Positions 1 to 11,615 of a DNA stretch of 44,867 nt are shown in pieces. Positions within the stretch are counted from its first letter, which is position 1. Every line of letters starts with the position of its first letter. The notes under the pieces were generated by a model. That model was not told the DNA's origin, made no database searches, and worked only from the letters and a program-made list of their open reading frames with translations. The stretch lies in the NCBI GenBank assembly GCA_900618795.1, contig UYJD01000004.1, positions 1,650,750-1,695,616 of the forward strand, read 5' to 3'. The position numbers and the translations under genes were made by a program. The stretch comes from Cyanodermella asteris. Taxonomy: Eukaryota; Ascomycota; Lecanoromycetes; Ostropales; Stictidaceae.

Positions 1-585
1 CACGGGGCTGGAGACTTGTTTATCGAACATATCAGGCCAATGACCCTCTCCGGAGTGCCTCTAGACCCAGAGGCGCTCAGCGCCTTGTCCCTAAGTCAAA
101 GTACACTCATCCGTCCAATGAGCGCGTTCCCATTAATCCTTAGGATCGTTAACATGCGCATTGGCATGGCGGAGGCGTCGTTGGCGATTTATCTCGCTGA
201 TTTTCGGTCTCTTTTTAGCGATATATTTGCGGAAAGATAGGTCGATTTCCGAGAGTCTTTGCTAGGTCTAAGTGCGCTGATTCGGGAAATTAGCGATAGC
301 TTCACGCCATAGGAGGTCGGCCCGTCGTCTAAGCTTTCGGTAGAGACGATTTGTCTGTGCTTCAGAGGCTTTTCGTGGGCGTCCGGAACGTGGAGAGTCG
401 CGTTAAGTTGGACCACGGAGATCGCGCTTCTTCCAGGTATCCTTCACTATACCGTAGGGTATACCCATATTAGCGCTAATCTCGGTTAAAGGAATGCGAT
501 GCCTTTTTGCGCCTATGATCTCTGAACGTATATGAGGCTCCAGACCGCGTCCCGGCGCCATATTTGGCTCACAATTACGTGTCAA
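1..585 (-). mobile_element. Tc1/mariner transposase relic, cut by the window edge
   Basis: The minus strand reads as one frame from an N-terminal helix-turn-helix part (EPHIRSEIIGAKRHRIPLTE, then GIPYGIVKDTW) through the linker PRSGRPRKASEAQTNRLYRK to WERAHWTDECTLT, which matches the first catalytic Asp block of fungal Tc1-like DDE transposases. The order HTH, GRPR-like hook, then W-(S/T)DEC is the family order. The frame holds six stops, all TAA or TAG, and no frameshift is needed to follow it. Stops made only of TAA/TAG are what C-to-T change at CAA/CAG codons gives, as in repeat-induced point mutation. The rest of the catalytic domain and one inverted repeat lie outside the window; I found no clear inverted repeat on the visible side. 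Family assignment is firm, subfamily is not. Confidence 0.82.
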
Positions 586-1412
586 AGTGGACGTGTTCGC
601 GAAGAAATGATCATGTTAATTGCTTATATAAGCCGCGGATGGGGACTTTCCGGCTAGTATGTAGGTAGGTGTGCGGCTTTTGAGAGATGGAAATGTGAGC
701 ATTCACTTGCACTGCATGGATCCGTTCATTTCGAGGCCCTGGGTTGTGGGCTGGGGCGAGCTGAGAGATGTGCCCGAGAATGAGCGCACGCCGCGCTGTA
801 AAGATATCTTGTGAATGCACTCGTATTTTACATGCAATGTTAGTGTCCTTGACACTGTGGGTTGGACTTTGGTGTACGCGAAGATAGTTAATGCTCGTAA
901 AAGTTCTTGTTGCCGGTGTAGTTTTTTCTTCTTCTTTGTTGCTCAATTTTGACCTTGACCTTGATTTTGGGGTTGGAATAAATTTAGACATTAGTTCAGC
1001 GAACTCAGTATCAAGGCTACCAAGTCCAACACACCGCATTTCCCGAATTCAGATATATACGCTCATCATTCACTAGCAATTAGTATGATGAAATAATTCA
1101 ATGGAATCAGCTGTTTCGAAAGAACACTTGGGACGAAATCCCGACAATTTGCTTCGAACAGAAACACCGTCAGCATGGATTTTTACAAGCACTCAATAGT
1201 ACATCTCATGCTTTGTTGTCCAAATTGATGACATGCTGATATCCTGGGCATTCAACGACCAGATAAACCAAATGCAGTCGTCATGTCAATGTTGAGCTGT
1301 TCCGTCTCGTCTCGTCTCGTTTCGTTTCGTTTCGTCCAATCCAATCCCCTTCTATTTCGTCCCACTCCATCCCATCTCTCGAGCTGTTCTTCTCGTCCAA
1401 TCTCACACCCCA
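586..1412. other. Gene-free stretch between the transposon relic and the DUF4211 gene
   Basis: I see no convincing coding frame. Short open frames here lack family motifs and codon structure. Near its right end are a pentanucleotide tract and a pyrimidine-rich stretch (about 1300-1460) that runs into the 3' end of the DUF4211 gene. Confidence 0.5.
1301..1336 (+). repeat. Pentanucleotide tract (TCTCG)n/(TTTCG)n
   Basis: Roughly seven tandem 5-base units, first GTCTC-type then GTTTC-type, continuing into imperfect CCAAT/TCCCA-like repeats. It is a simple-sequence tract about 80 bases beyond the stop codon of the neighbouring minus-strand gene. Confidence 0.8.
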
Positions 1413-3611
1413 TCATCCATCCCGTCCCCACCTCTGTCCCTTCACCTCCGGTGCCCCCGCCAGTTTGCTTTTCAACTCACTCCACAGCCGCCGAATCTGC
1501 TTGGAATCCTCCAACTCATCCATGACCCTCTCGACGACCTTCGCCCGCTGCTTCGTCGACATGCGATCGCGTTTCACGGTCGCTTCGGGCGTGAAGTGGT
1601 GGCCTGCTTCGAGATACGCGTTCAGCCAGTCGCGGAGGTGGATGCGCCAGTGGATTAGGGAGTGGGCGTTGATGGCGTTTGAGCGGCAGAAACTAGACAA
1701 GGAAAAGTCCAAACGTCAGCAAGATCGGGCCACAGAGTTGGGGAATATCAGAGGACGCGAGGGATCATACCTTCCGAGATGCCACTCGCGGTCTTCGTCA
1801 ACGAGTTTATGCCCCTCTTCATCCTCACTCGTCCCCCCCTCGTCTTCGTCATCCTCATCCTTCAAGCTCTCCAGCGTCTCCCTAGCATAGGCCTTCCCCT
1901 TCAACATCACCACAAAACTCGGCGTATGCCCACTCCTCTCACACGCTGAACACCTCCCGAGACCCCCTCCTACAATTTCCCTCTCCACGCCCCCCAGCTC
2001 CATCTCCTCATAGTCCGGCCTCGCCCTTATGACCCTCAAAAACGGCTCCACCCACACCGTCGAAACAAGCCGATCCGCCCACCCCGAAGCCTCGCGGTTC
2101 ACGCGATGAAGCGACATGGCGTAGAGCTGCTTGACTTCCTCAGGCTCACCGGGGTTAAGGCGAGATGCGATCATCCCCTTAACGACGTAGATGAAGTGTT
2201 CCTTCAGAGACCGTTGGCCGTGGCGCATTAGTTCCAATTCGAGGTGGGCGAGGTTGTCGCCTGCTTCGTAGGCGGCGCGAGCTTCTTCGTCGTCGTTGAT
2301 TACGAAGTCGGATTCTTCGGAGGCGTCGGAGGCGTCGGAGGCGGGGAAGTCGTTGGCTTGGTCCCCGTTTCCGTCTGATGCGCCTTCCGAGGAGTCTTGC
2401 GACTGATCCTCGGAGGATGAGACTTCGAGGGTGCGTCCTTCGCGTTGGGCTTTGAGTTGTTCGAGCCGGCTGCGGCGAGTGGCGACTTTGTCGTTGCCCA
2501 TCCGAGAGCGGAGGCGGCTGCCTCTGTGTTTGTGGAAGACGGTCGATTTCTTGAGGTCTTTGGCTTCGGCGGCCAATTCGGCTGCTTCGGAATCGGAAGA
2601 GGCGCTGGGGACACGGCGTTGGCGTAGCTTCTTGCGTGAGGAGTCCTTCTTTTCCTGGACAGCGTCTTCGTCTTCGTCTTCGTCTTCGTCTTCATCCTCC
2701 TCGTCTTCGTCAGTATCGTCGCTTACGATGTCTCCGTTTGGTTGTCCGTCACTTGAGGGAGGTGTTGCTTGCTTGGCTTTGCTTCGGCGGGTAAGACGTT
2801 TCCGGGGCGAATGAGCGACTTCGACTTCGCTGTCGGAGTCGTTGTCCACGGGTGCTGTTTGAGGACGTCTTCGCTGTGTCGAGGGACGAATTTCGTCTTC
2901 AACTTCATCTTCGTCTCCATAATCGTCAGGATCCTGGCTTGGAGATGAAGTCTTGGGAGGCTGTCGTCTGACTGGTGTCACCGGCTGCACATCCTCGTCG
3001 CTGTCTTCGGTTGAATCGCGGTCAACTTCAGCCTCTTCATCACTGCTGATGACCTGGATGGGAATCTTCTGCTGTCTGCTCTTTCGACCTTTTGCCGGAG
3101 TCTTGCTCGGCGTCGTTGGTTCCCCATCTCCATTGCTCACATCATCATCTTCGTCTTCCAGCTCAACAACCTTCTGCTTTCCCTTGTCCGAAGGCGCAAC
3201 CCTCCCCGCCTTTGGACTGACAATCACCGCCCTCGAAAAGATCGAACTCGTCGGCTCCTCTCTTCGTCCCTTCCCTCGTCCCTTTACCGGCCTCAAAACC
3301 TCATCCTCAGAATCCGAATCAGTCAAATTCCTCCCGTCCTCGTCATCCTCATCGTCCACATTGTACAATCTGTCGCGATCGCGAGTAACTTGTGAGCTTC
3401 GCGCCGGCGTCGCGGGACCAAAGGTCGCGGCTGTGGTGCTCGATGATGGTCCGTCGCTGCGAACGAGGTCGAAGTCGAGTTTGCTCTGCCCGTTGGTCTT
3501 GCGCTTTTTGGCAGGTGAGCCTTCGTAGGTTACGGTCGCGTAGCGGGTGTCTGGGGAGACGGGGTCGAAGGAGAGACGAGTTTGACGCTTCTTGGAGCGT
3601 CGCGGTGCCAT
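1413..3611 (-). CDS. DUF4211 domain protein, acidic nuclear protein
   Basis: Two exons (3611-1771 and 1692-1413) joined across a 78-nt intron with GTATGA donor, CTGAC branch and CTAG acceptor give about 706 residues. The first ~490 residues are low-complexity, Ser/Asp/Glu/Lys-rich and basic-patch-rich, with a long Asp-Glu run coded by a repeated GTCTTC tract near 2665-2700 (opposite strand). The C-terminal ~210 residues are globular: DFVINDDEE leads into the DUF4211 region with HFIYVVKGMIASRLNP, then a zinc-like CSACERSGHTP and, after the intron, FCRSNAINAHSLIHWR. DUF4211 is also found in animal PRR12 and QSER1; the role in fungi is not established. The start was put at MAPRRSKKRQTRLSF because that basic N-terminus is usual in fungal members. 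The frame stays open 86 codons upstream, so a longer form cannot be excluded. Confidence 0.88.
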
Positions 3612-4855
3612 TTCTGGAGTGTCGGTAGGTAATGATAGGTGGTGAAGTAGAGATGGAGTTGAGCGGATGTGAGCTAGAGGTTGGATAATTCTGTGACGGG
3701 CCGCGACTTGGAAACAAGTCAGCTGTTGAAGTGGGATGGACGGGCTGAGATTATAGTCGGACTGGATAAGGCTGAGATGGTTGTGAATAGTTGGTGAGTT
3801 GGCTTCCCGCATGGAAAGCTTTGTGCCTGGAGAAACCTTGGATGCCGCTAGCCGTAGCTGTAGCTTCAAAGCGTTGCGCCAGAGTGTGGACCTCGCATCT
3901 TAAGCAGATATGGTCTCAGACAAGATGTACATGTCAAGGCTGCAGGGGCAAACTGCCACCAATGAAGTTTTCAGGCCTGCGGATATATGTAGAGGGAGCT
4001 GAGAAAGTGACGACAGGCGTCGGTTGAGGTCGTCGCGCGGTAGCGACAAAGTGCAGTGAAGATGAAGTGAAGCAAAGCAAGGTCTAGGTAAGTATATTCC
4101 CACTTTCGTCTCCCATGGTTGCCTGCGTACGATGTATCGGGTTTTATGGTGGTGGTGTGGATTATTTTCTCGTGGCGGCGGGAAGTGGCGTCAGCTTGAT
4201 CGCCAAAAAGGCGCGTTCTCGCCTGATGCCTTCATAAAGACATCCAATCAACGCGAGCTACCATCAATATGTGCTATACGACACGATTCGTTATAAACAG
4301 GTCTTCTTTCAATGACTATGACTACGGTTCCTTCTTGGAAATATTCGCGATACGTAAATTGCAGAGCGAATCTCGATTTCAGTAGTTCTGTTCTAACATC
4401 TATGGTGTTCTGTCTCCCGAGGGAGACGAGTCTAATGGTCGAGAACCCTGATTTACCCAAGTCCTGTCTTGAAACTTTTTGTGCGAGCTCTGGGTCGGAT
4501 GCGTTGCTTGGCAAGATGCTGGTAGATGGTGCGCATTCGTCACTTCGCCATGTCACTCGATAGCAGGTCACGGTAGGCTTTCGGCTGCAGGAGTCGATGC
4601 CTTGCCGTGGTCCGCTTAGAGACAAGCAGCATATTAGTATTGCTTCCGAAGACATTGAAACGATGCCGTGGATGCTGCTCGTCTATAGCCATGAATGTGT
4701 GGGACCAACTTGTGGTTCGCCGAGCGCGTTATGGGCCTGAAGATCGTATAGTAGCGTTATAGGCGCTTAGGCAGGCTGTGACCAACCTGTGGATACCATG
4801 GACTGTGGCGACCATTGTCGGATAATGCTGACTCAAAGATTTCCCTGCGAGAACA
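3612..4855. other. Intergenic: 5' region of the DUF4211 gene and 3' region of Med22
   Basis: No supported gene. An open frame of 135 codons on the minus strand around 4248-4655 has no recognisable motif and an amino-acid make-up typical of chance frames. The part next to 3612 should hold the promoter of the DUF4211 gene. Confidence 0.5.
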
Positions 4856-5532
4856 TCAAGTATGGCCGTTGGGCTTGGCTTCGGCGCCGTTGACGACTTG
4901 AGGCAAGAGTTCAGTAACGACGCGTGCATGTTCGTCTGTCGTTTTCTCGGCTTCGGAGCGACCCAGAGTGTCAAGCTTGCCAAACAGCCAGGCCTCTTTC
5001 AAGGACCTGTTGAATGACAGCATTGCTTGAGCGGCATCAATCTGCAATCGCATTAGCACATGAGCCATTCCATGGGACGCAATACCCGTACAAGCGCAGA
5101 CGTTTCGACTTCAAGCTGGTAGGCCTCGGCGGCGGCAATGTTCCGATTTCGCGTGGCCCTCTTTGCTGCTTTTTCCAGCTTGGTAGGCTCGTCGTCATTG
5201 TCCCTCTCACCCAAAACGTCGTGTCTGTCTGGAACCAGGTCGCCCCTTTGGTAGGTTTGATTGGTCTCCTCTCCCGTGGTCTGATCTACCTGGATATCGA
5301 CGACTCTTCTGAAGGATTTCAGGCCGACCTACAATACATTAGTGCGACTCGCTGGGAATTGGTAACACGATGCCGTACAGGAGCCAGGCTGACGATGTTG
5401 GTAAAGCGCTTTAGTGCACGATTCCAGTCTTGGCTTGATTTCTCTGAACCTTGTTAGCTACATGGGAGTGTGGCTTTTCATACTGTTATGCGCACTGATC
5501 AAAGCCTCTTCATTTCTGTCACGATTCTCCAT
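4856..5532 (-). CDS. med22: Mediator complex subunit 22 (Med22/Srb6 family)
   Basis: Head-module subunit of Mediator, which links transcription factors to RNA polymerase II. Four small exons are needed: 5532-5484, 5443-5379, 5328-5092 and 5041-4856, giving about 178 residues. Support comes from the spliced protein: RALKRFTNIVSLAP near the N-terminus, then AAAEAYQLEVETSAL joined in frame to IDAAQAMLSFNRSLKEAWLF and GKLDTLGRSEAEK, the conserved Med22 core. Introns 2 and 3 are 50 nt each, with GTACGG donors and CTAATG branch points. Intron 1 is uncertain: donor GTATGA gives 40 nt and an upstream GTGCGC gives 51 nt; both keep the frame. The gene is invisible as one long open frame. It shares a divergent promoter region with SET9. 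Confidence 0.85.
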
Positions 5533-6189
5533 GGCAGGTAGCGTCCACACAGTCAAGAAAACTGACAGAGGGTTGAGAAGCTTTCGGTAGTTGGCCACAA
5601 AAAGCTGGCGTGTAAGCAGGACTCTGGAATCAAGGAGACATGCACAGCGCCCAACACAGCCCTTTACCGACCAGTCGTTGACATGCAAACACACAGGCCT
5701 AACGGTCAGCTGTGCAAGTACAAGTCCAGCCGGCGGGTGGAGCACAGAGGTAATCCGGGCGGCCGGGGAGAAGTCGGGTTGGAAGATGCAGGGAAGGAAA
5801 TTGACGCGCGTGGGACGCTCGATTCTAGATTGACTTCATCACCTCCCTCCGGCCTCGTCAGCACACCTCCGCCCCTAGACACTTTTCACCGCCCCAGGCT
5901 GTCTTCTAATAATTGTACACATCTCGCATGTCTTCCATTCACTTGTAACACCACCTGCATGCCATCTATGCATCACCATCTCTGACTGTCTTTTGTGCGC
6001 GCTGCGCTCCCGTTTTCCCGTCACTCCTTCTTCCCAGCCACCGGACACATCTCACACAACACACACGATACATGACTTGGATGGCACGGCTGTAGGGATT
6101 GTGTACAACGGGCTTCGTTCGTCTTTGGAAGGCGACCCGCTTGGTTTTCCTACCATCACAGCATCTTCACTGCCTCGAGAACAACCAAG
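5533..6189. promoter_or_regulatory. Shared divergent promoter region, Med22 / SET9
   Basis: The 657 bases separate two head-to-head starts and hold no supported gene. Both flanking products act in transcription or chromatin, but co-regulation is only a guess from the layout. I could not assign a specific factor site. Confidence 0.45.
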
Positions 6190-8421
6190 ATGCCGACCAA
6201 AGTCAAGCCGGCTCCGCCCCGGCGCTCTCGCCTGACCCTTACCCAATTGGCCAGCTACGACGACCTTCTCACAGACGCGCTTGTCGATAACGTGAGTCGC
6301 GGCCATGTCTGCTAGCATGCCACCAACTGACAACTCATCTAGGCATACTACTGGTGCACGATTCGCAAGAACAGATCCAAGTACACCCCTTGTCGGAGGT
6401 TCAAGAAAGATGAGATCAGATCGATCATATTTCAGGACGTCATTTGTGACAAGGACTTGAAGAAGGCGGAACAGCGATTCGCGCAGCTATCAGGCATACA
6501 GAACTTCATGCGCTCGTTGAAAACGGACGGAGAACGTGAGCACTTTAAGCGTCACATGAGAAAGTACATCAGCATTTGGCTGCCGGATTGCGCTTGGGAG
6601 GTTGGTACGACGAACCGCTACACAATTCTCACACACGAGGCTGCCGCATTTGCGCGACGAAATATCAAGAAAGGGGAGCTCATAAAATATCTGTGCGGTA
6701 CGTTGGTGGTCATGACACCGGAGGAAGAAAAGGATCTGGACGTCACTAGGCGCGACTTCAGCATCGTCAGGTCAAGCCGCAGGAAAGCGTCAGCTCTCTT
6801 TCTAGGACCTGCCAGATTCTCCAACCATGATTGCAATGCAAATGCAGCGCTCGTCACTACTGGTTCCGACGGTATGAACGTCGTGGCCGTCAGAAACATT
6901 AGCGCTGGCGACGAGATTACGGTCACGTACGGCGAGGACTACTTTGGCATCGATAACTGCGAATGCCTTTGTCACACTTGTGAAATCAAGGGACGAAACG
7001 GCTGGGCTGGAGGCGAAAATGACCAAGCTGATGAGGAAGTTGACGAGGTAGTCGATGACTATGCCCCATATTCTTTACGCAACAAGCGGAAGCGCTCCGT
7101 CGAGGCTGCAAGCACATCCGGCTACCCAACACCCGAAGCAGAGGTTCAAACGCCGAGGAAGCGCATCAAGACAACCACCCAAACCACCCCTGAGGCGCAT
7201 GCTTCGGAACGGCAGCTCGGAGATCATCAAACACCATCACGCACTGTACGTAATGTGTACGGAAGACGTCCCAATCTCGGTCGCCGTCGAAGCTTGCGAT
7301 CCAGCTTGTATAAGGAGAGTGACCGTGTGTGGGACTCGGAAGCAGAATATTCCCAGGAACCACATGGAAGTCCGTTGAAGAATGAGGTTGCTCACGACGG
7401 GGAGGCGGCTGATATGTCGAGAGTGGCATCCTCGCAGACGTCACATGAGATAAGTGATGTGGACATGGTCTTTGATCGGCATGAAGAGCAGCAACCACAA
7501 CAAGCAGCCACTCCAGTCAGCATGCATAGTGATGAAGCTGAGCAGGGTGCCACAAATACCGCTGAGGATACAAAAGATGTGATTACTGCCGACGAGATCG
7601 AAGTGGCTGTAGGCGAAAAAGATCAGGTTCAAATAAAGGTCAAGAAGGAAAGCTCTGAGCATGAAGGCAACGAACTGCAGGAGGATGCCGCTGAGTCTGG
7701 TCGCGAGGAGATCCACAAGTCTTCGGAAAAGCCCGCATTTGAGCACCAAGCATCACTGCCTGAGGGCGCTACTACCTTGGAAGATGCTGTCGCCGAGATC
7801 GCCTCTCACGATCCAGCCATCGTCGAAGCCACCCCAGAGCAAGACACCGCCGAGGCTCTCAGCGACCTTAGCGACATCGCCAGTGACGAAGAATTCGACG
7901 AAAAGCGAATGGCCATCGTCAAACGCCAACCCCGCCGCGGACCAGGCCGCCCACCTGGCAAAGGCCGCACAGCCACGCCGATCGTGATCCCCAGCATCGA
8001 AGAACCCAAAGGCTCCCGCCGCCCCGGCGACTACGAACGCACCCGCGAACTCCTCGCCCAACCTGGCAGCATCTGGGCCGACTGCAACACCTGCGACGGA
8101 ACCTGGGTCCAGCTCGACGCCCACGAAACGCACCGCGAGTGTCCAAGGTGCGAACGACATAGTATCATGTTTGGGTACCCGTGGCCAAAGACGGAGCAGG
8201 AGGCTGGCGATCCGGAGCGCGTCAAGGATCACAGGACGATTAACAGGATCTTGGGCCCGGGAGAGCAGAAGAGCTTGAAGAGGAGGGGCAGGGGCCTGGA
8301 CGATACCCCGCGATTGTCGGTCGGTCGAGAGGATAGCGGACGCGCCAGTACGGGTGTTGTGGACGAGTTGAAGGTTGTTGCTGATGGGCGACGACGCAGC
8401 GCTAGGAGAAGCTACTCATAG
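6190..8421 (+). CDS. set9: Histone H4-K20 methyltransferase, SET9/Suv4-20 family
   Basis: Two exons (6190-6291, 6343-8421), intron 51 nt with GTGAGT donor and CTAG acceptor, about 726 residues. Exon 1 codes MPTKVKPAPPRRSRLTLTQL and the start of the helical N-terminal domain found in Suv4-20 enzymes. The SET domain spans about residues 110-245. It carries RFSNHDCNANAAL (NHDC at 195-198, the S-adenosylmethionine and pseudoknot motif), GDEITVTYGEDYF near 223 and the cysteine cluster CECLCHTCE, a post-SET-type zinc site. Residues ~255-560 are acidic and disordered. A second Cys-rich patch, WADCNTCDGTWVQL then ECPRCERHS, lies near the C-terminus, as in fungal SET9. The expected role is methylation of H4 lysine 20 in chromatin. 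The start has no close ATG competitor. Confidence 0.93.
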
Positions 8422-10128
8422 GAGAGGCCGCTTGCTCCTTTTCGTCCATTTTGCGTTTCTCCTCCGGTCGATCAATGTAATGATCACTTGGATGACGAGT
8501 CGGATGATCAGTCCGAGGGCTTTTAGCTGATGACCAATCGGATGGTCGATCGGGCCAAAGCTTTGTTATGAGCGTGGCGTTTATTGAGTGCAATGAAGCA
8601 TGGCTGGGACCGGAGCTACGAATCTTGCATTTTCGGAAAACTTGTGCTTTTTGGCATTTGCTTTGCATTCGCATTTGCGATGAAGGGAAAACTGGTCGAC
8701 TATCAACAGTCGATTACGAGTGAAATGGGACGAGGTTCCGTGGAGACGGGTTGGCTGTCTTTCTTGATAGACGCATCGATGGTTGGCTGTCTGGCTAGAG
8801 ATACTAAAGTTTGCAGAAGAGAATCCATCAAGCGCTTCCAGTGCAAATTCGAACTGAGTGCAGTTGAATCGAACTTTTTAGGGGCCGGTACTTTTCCCTC
8901 GCCTCTTCTCAGCGAACTGCTCTCAGCAAGTGTCGTCTGGCATCAGTGAGAGACACACGTCGGGGACAGAATAGGAGCAATGAGCACAGGGTTGATGGCC
9001 GGCTAGTAAACTAACATCAAGCCTAGTCGCTTCAATCGAGGAGTTCCCTTTCCATGCGAGAAGATGATCACATTCGGTCTGCGAAAGAGAGCCGGAAAGT
9101 GATCTACCCGCGACGAAGATTCTGGATGAGCTGTCACAAACTTTGCCCGGAACTGAGCTTCGGAGATTGACGAGGGACAATCCTGGCTTCTGCCCAATAT
9201 TCCAAGCAGAAACTCTGGTGGTGGCCGAAAAACCCCGTCGTCCGCCGGCGAAGTCGATCCCAGCGCCCCAGTGACTCCATCTCTAGCTTGAAAAGGCGTA
9301 GCTACGGGGTCTGTCGACAGTGAGTCTACCAACTCGAGGGCGATCAGCCGCTGAATATTCCGTGAAGAACGATAACTGCACGTGGCGCTCCCGACTGACG
9401 ACTTGATATAAAAGCTCCAATGCCCAAACTCCGACCAGATTATTTTGATAGTAACACTCCTCAAGGAGTCGGCGTTTGCAACTGACGAGGCACTGCTACG
9501 TCTAAGCCTTGCGATATCCAGGCTATGAGCCTGATAAGTGACAGAAACTATGGAAGCTCGAAAGCGATACCTCCACGGTGCAAGCGCACGCCATGATTAC
9601 GGAAACAATCGCAACTCCTCGCCTGCCGATCGAGGCTGAGATGCCACGAGAATAGCACCAACATGCGGACTGCGTTTTCTTGCTATGCAAATCTTGGAGT
9701 GACTGGAGATGTCATCACCCTAGATTGTGCGTTTCAGCCCAAGGCAGGACTACCGCAACCGCTCGCCGAGCTAACGTGTGGCTAGGTATGCTGCTTCGAA
9801 ACAAGATCTCTCCGCTAGTCCGTAGACTAGGTCTGTTTTGAGCCGCTTCTGTCACGAAGGAGCCAATAAGATGCTCGTGAATGAGGTGAGTCCAGAATTA
9901 AGTGAGCATCATCCTTTGAAGACGCTCTGCCCTAGGCTGACGAAGATGCTGTCCACCGATGTATGACATGCTGCGAGTAAGCCAGCATAACGATCAGCAG
10001 CGTTCGAGGAAAGCTTCCGTAATCGAAAATTGACGAATATGCTGAATATCGTACTTATATCAAGTGGAGGCTCACAGACTTACTGAAGCATCGTCGAGCT
10101 ACAACTGAAGCCGACGACTGACGTTGTA
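8422..10128. other. Gene-poor 1.7 kb
   Basis: No frame here carries a recognisable motif. The longest open frames (minus strand, 9003-9464; plus strand, 8584-8949) look like chance frames. The right end may contain the lost 5' part of the neighbouring pseudogene. I saw no tRNA or transposon ends. Confidence 0.5.
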
Positions 10129-10836
10129 GTCGCCTATCAGAATGGCAACTGGACCAATGTCAACCTATCGACAAGTGACATTGCGGGTGGTTGGGTCCCA
10201 GGAGCCGGACGTCCGAGGAACCTGGGAGCTGCTCTGGGCCAACTTGTTCACCATTTTCCTCTGTGCGTGGACGATGTTGGATCTGAACTTCTTTGAGCCA
10301 GGAACCCGCGGTCTCAACCTTATTGTGGAGACGGTTCTTCTGGCCGACACACGCCAATCTCGGGTCCTGGTGTCATTCTTGCATACGCTGCTGGGCAATG
10401 CCAGTCAGCTCGACTCTCTGTTCATGTATACAAGAGACTCTTTGCCAGCGAACTCGCAGCGACCACTACGCAAGCAGACAACAAGGCTGATTGGGAGTCG
10501 TCAGTAGTCAAGAAGTTCGTTCGGCCTGAAGAGCCAGAGTGGACGCAGGAACATGGATTCTTTGCAGACATGGGTGGCATTCGCCTCCGTCTCACCGAGG
10601 ACACCGAATACCCACTCAACTGGAGATACATTTTCTGGCTCAAGCAAAACAACCTCATCGACTGGAGAGCAAGCGATCTTCCTGTTTCCACAATCAAGGA
10701 CAAGTCTAAACAAGACTCGCTCCGGAAGATCATCACAACATTGCAGGTCGGATATCGCATCATCGACTTCATTGCTCGCCGGGCACAAGGCCTGTGCATG
10801 ACCACACTCGAGCTTTCGTCGTCCAGCCGGCGCTGA
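10129..10836 (+). pseudogene. Decayed fungal multi-pass membrane protein gene (frameshifted)
   Basis: Pieces of one protein family appear in order but in three different frames. First VAYQNGNWTNVNLS and IAGGWVPGAG; then RGTWELLWANLFTIFLCAWT; then VSTLLWRRFFW; then GPGVILAYAAGQ, and after a gap WTQEHGFFADMGGIRL, PLNWRYIFWL and TTLELS. The family is a common, often multicopy Pezizomycotina membrane protein of unknown role, recognised by the RGT-x(4)-W-x(3)-FTIFLC-WT stretch and by the FADMGG and TTLEL motifs. Reading it requires at least three frame changes of the same sense, after which the frame returns to the starting one. No introns fit the breaks. The C-terminal membrane segments are not visible in any frame beyond about 10830. 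It has probably been dead for some time. Confidence 0.72.
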
Positions 10837-11615
10837 GGTTGGATGATAGGCTACTGTTTGCGCAGGATAAGTCGACGGCCGAGTTTGCGGCAACTGTGGT
10901 GATGGCGGTGGCGTACACGATTGCGAGATGGTATCAGGTCGTTGCCGGCCAGTGCCTTTCAGCAGGTGGATCGGTCAAGATTCTTGCCAGACTTCTAACA
11001 GAGCGAGGCAGGTGGAAAGATGAGTACGTGCGCTTGCTGCACAATACCCATTGTGAGCCTATATCAAGTAAATTCATATCGTACAACTCAAGCACAAAAG
11101 AAGTCGAAAACTTCAGATCATGTGAACGATAGCTCCGTACACCACATATTCTGTGAATCTGGATCCAGCTCTCAGTCCGTAGTGAAAGTGGGATATTCAA
11201 ACCAGCATGTGAGTCCCAATGTGGGAAGCACGACGGTGCTGTCCAAAAAAAATAAGTCCTTTGAAGCTCCAGGACAAGGATCGAGGCGATTGCGCACGGA
11301 CCATATATCTTTCCTTCGCGTATTCGGATCTTCGATTTCACGACCAAACTCACAACTCAAAACCGCGCATATATCGACAGCTGTCAGGTACGACTGGATC
11401 CAGAATTGGTCCGCCGCCTTGGAAAGTCTCACACAGAGCCCATCAAAGTTCCTCGACCAGTTCTGAAGCTCAATCCGACACCGCAAGATCACAGCGCCCA
11501 GTTCTCTAATTGAGCAAGCAAGCCGAAGCAGCACACAAACGATATTGCAAACGCGTCCAGGCGCAGAAGAAACTGTTCAAACCCAACAACTCAGAATTCC
11601 TTGCTGTTCGCAGCC
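10837..11615. other. Intergenic: decayed tail of the pseudogene and promoter of CTK3
   Basis: Open frames such as 10794-11132 (plus) may hold further out-of-frame remnant of the membrane-protein pseudogene, but I cannot match them to the family. Nothing else is supported. The last few hundred bases should contain the promoter of the CTDK-I gamma gene. Confidence 0.4.

Noticed and set aside
180-310. Further CGCT...AGCG dyads inside the transposon relic
   Set aside because: Arms and spacer lengths differ from the 9-10-9 pattern, and they lie in former coding sequence.
4248-4655. 135-codon minus-strand open frame
   Set aside because: No motif, no splice partner and ordinary chance composition.
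5014-5457. 147-codon plus-strand open frame
   Set aside because: It is antisense to the Med22 exons, whose spliced protein matches a known family.
9003-9464. 153-codon minus-strand frame in the gene-poor stretch
   Set aside because: No recognisable motif, and it overlaps nothing supportable.
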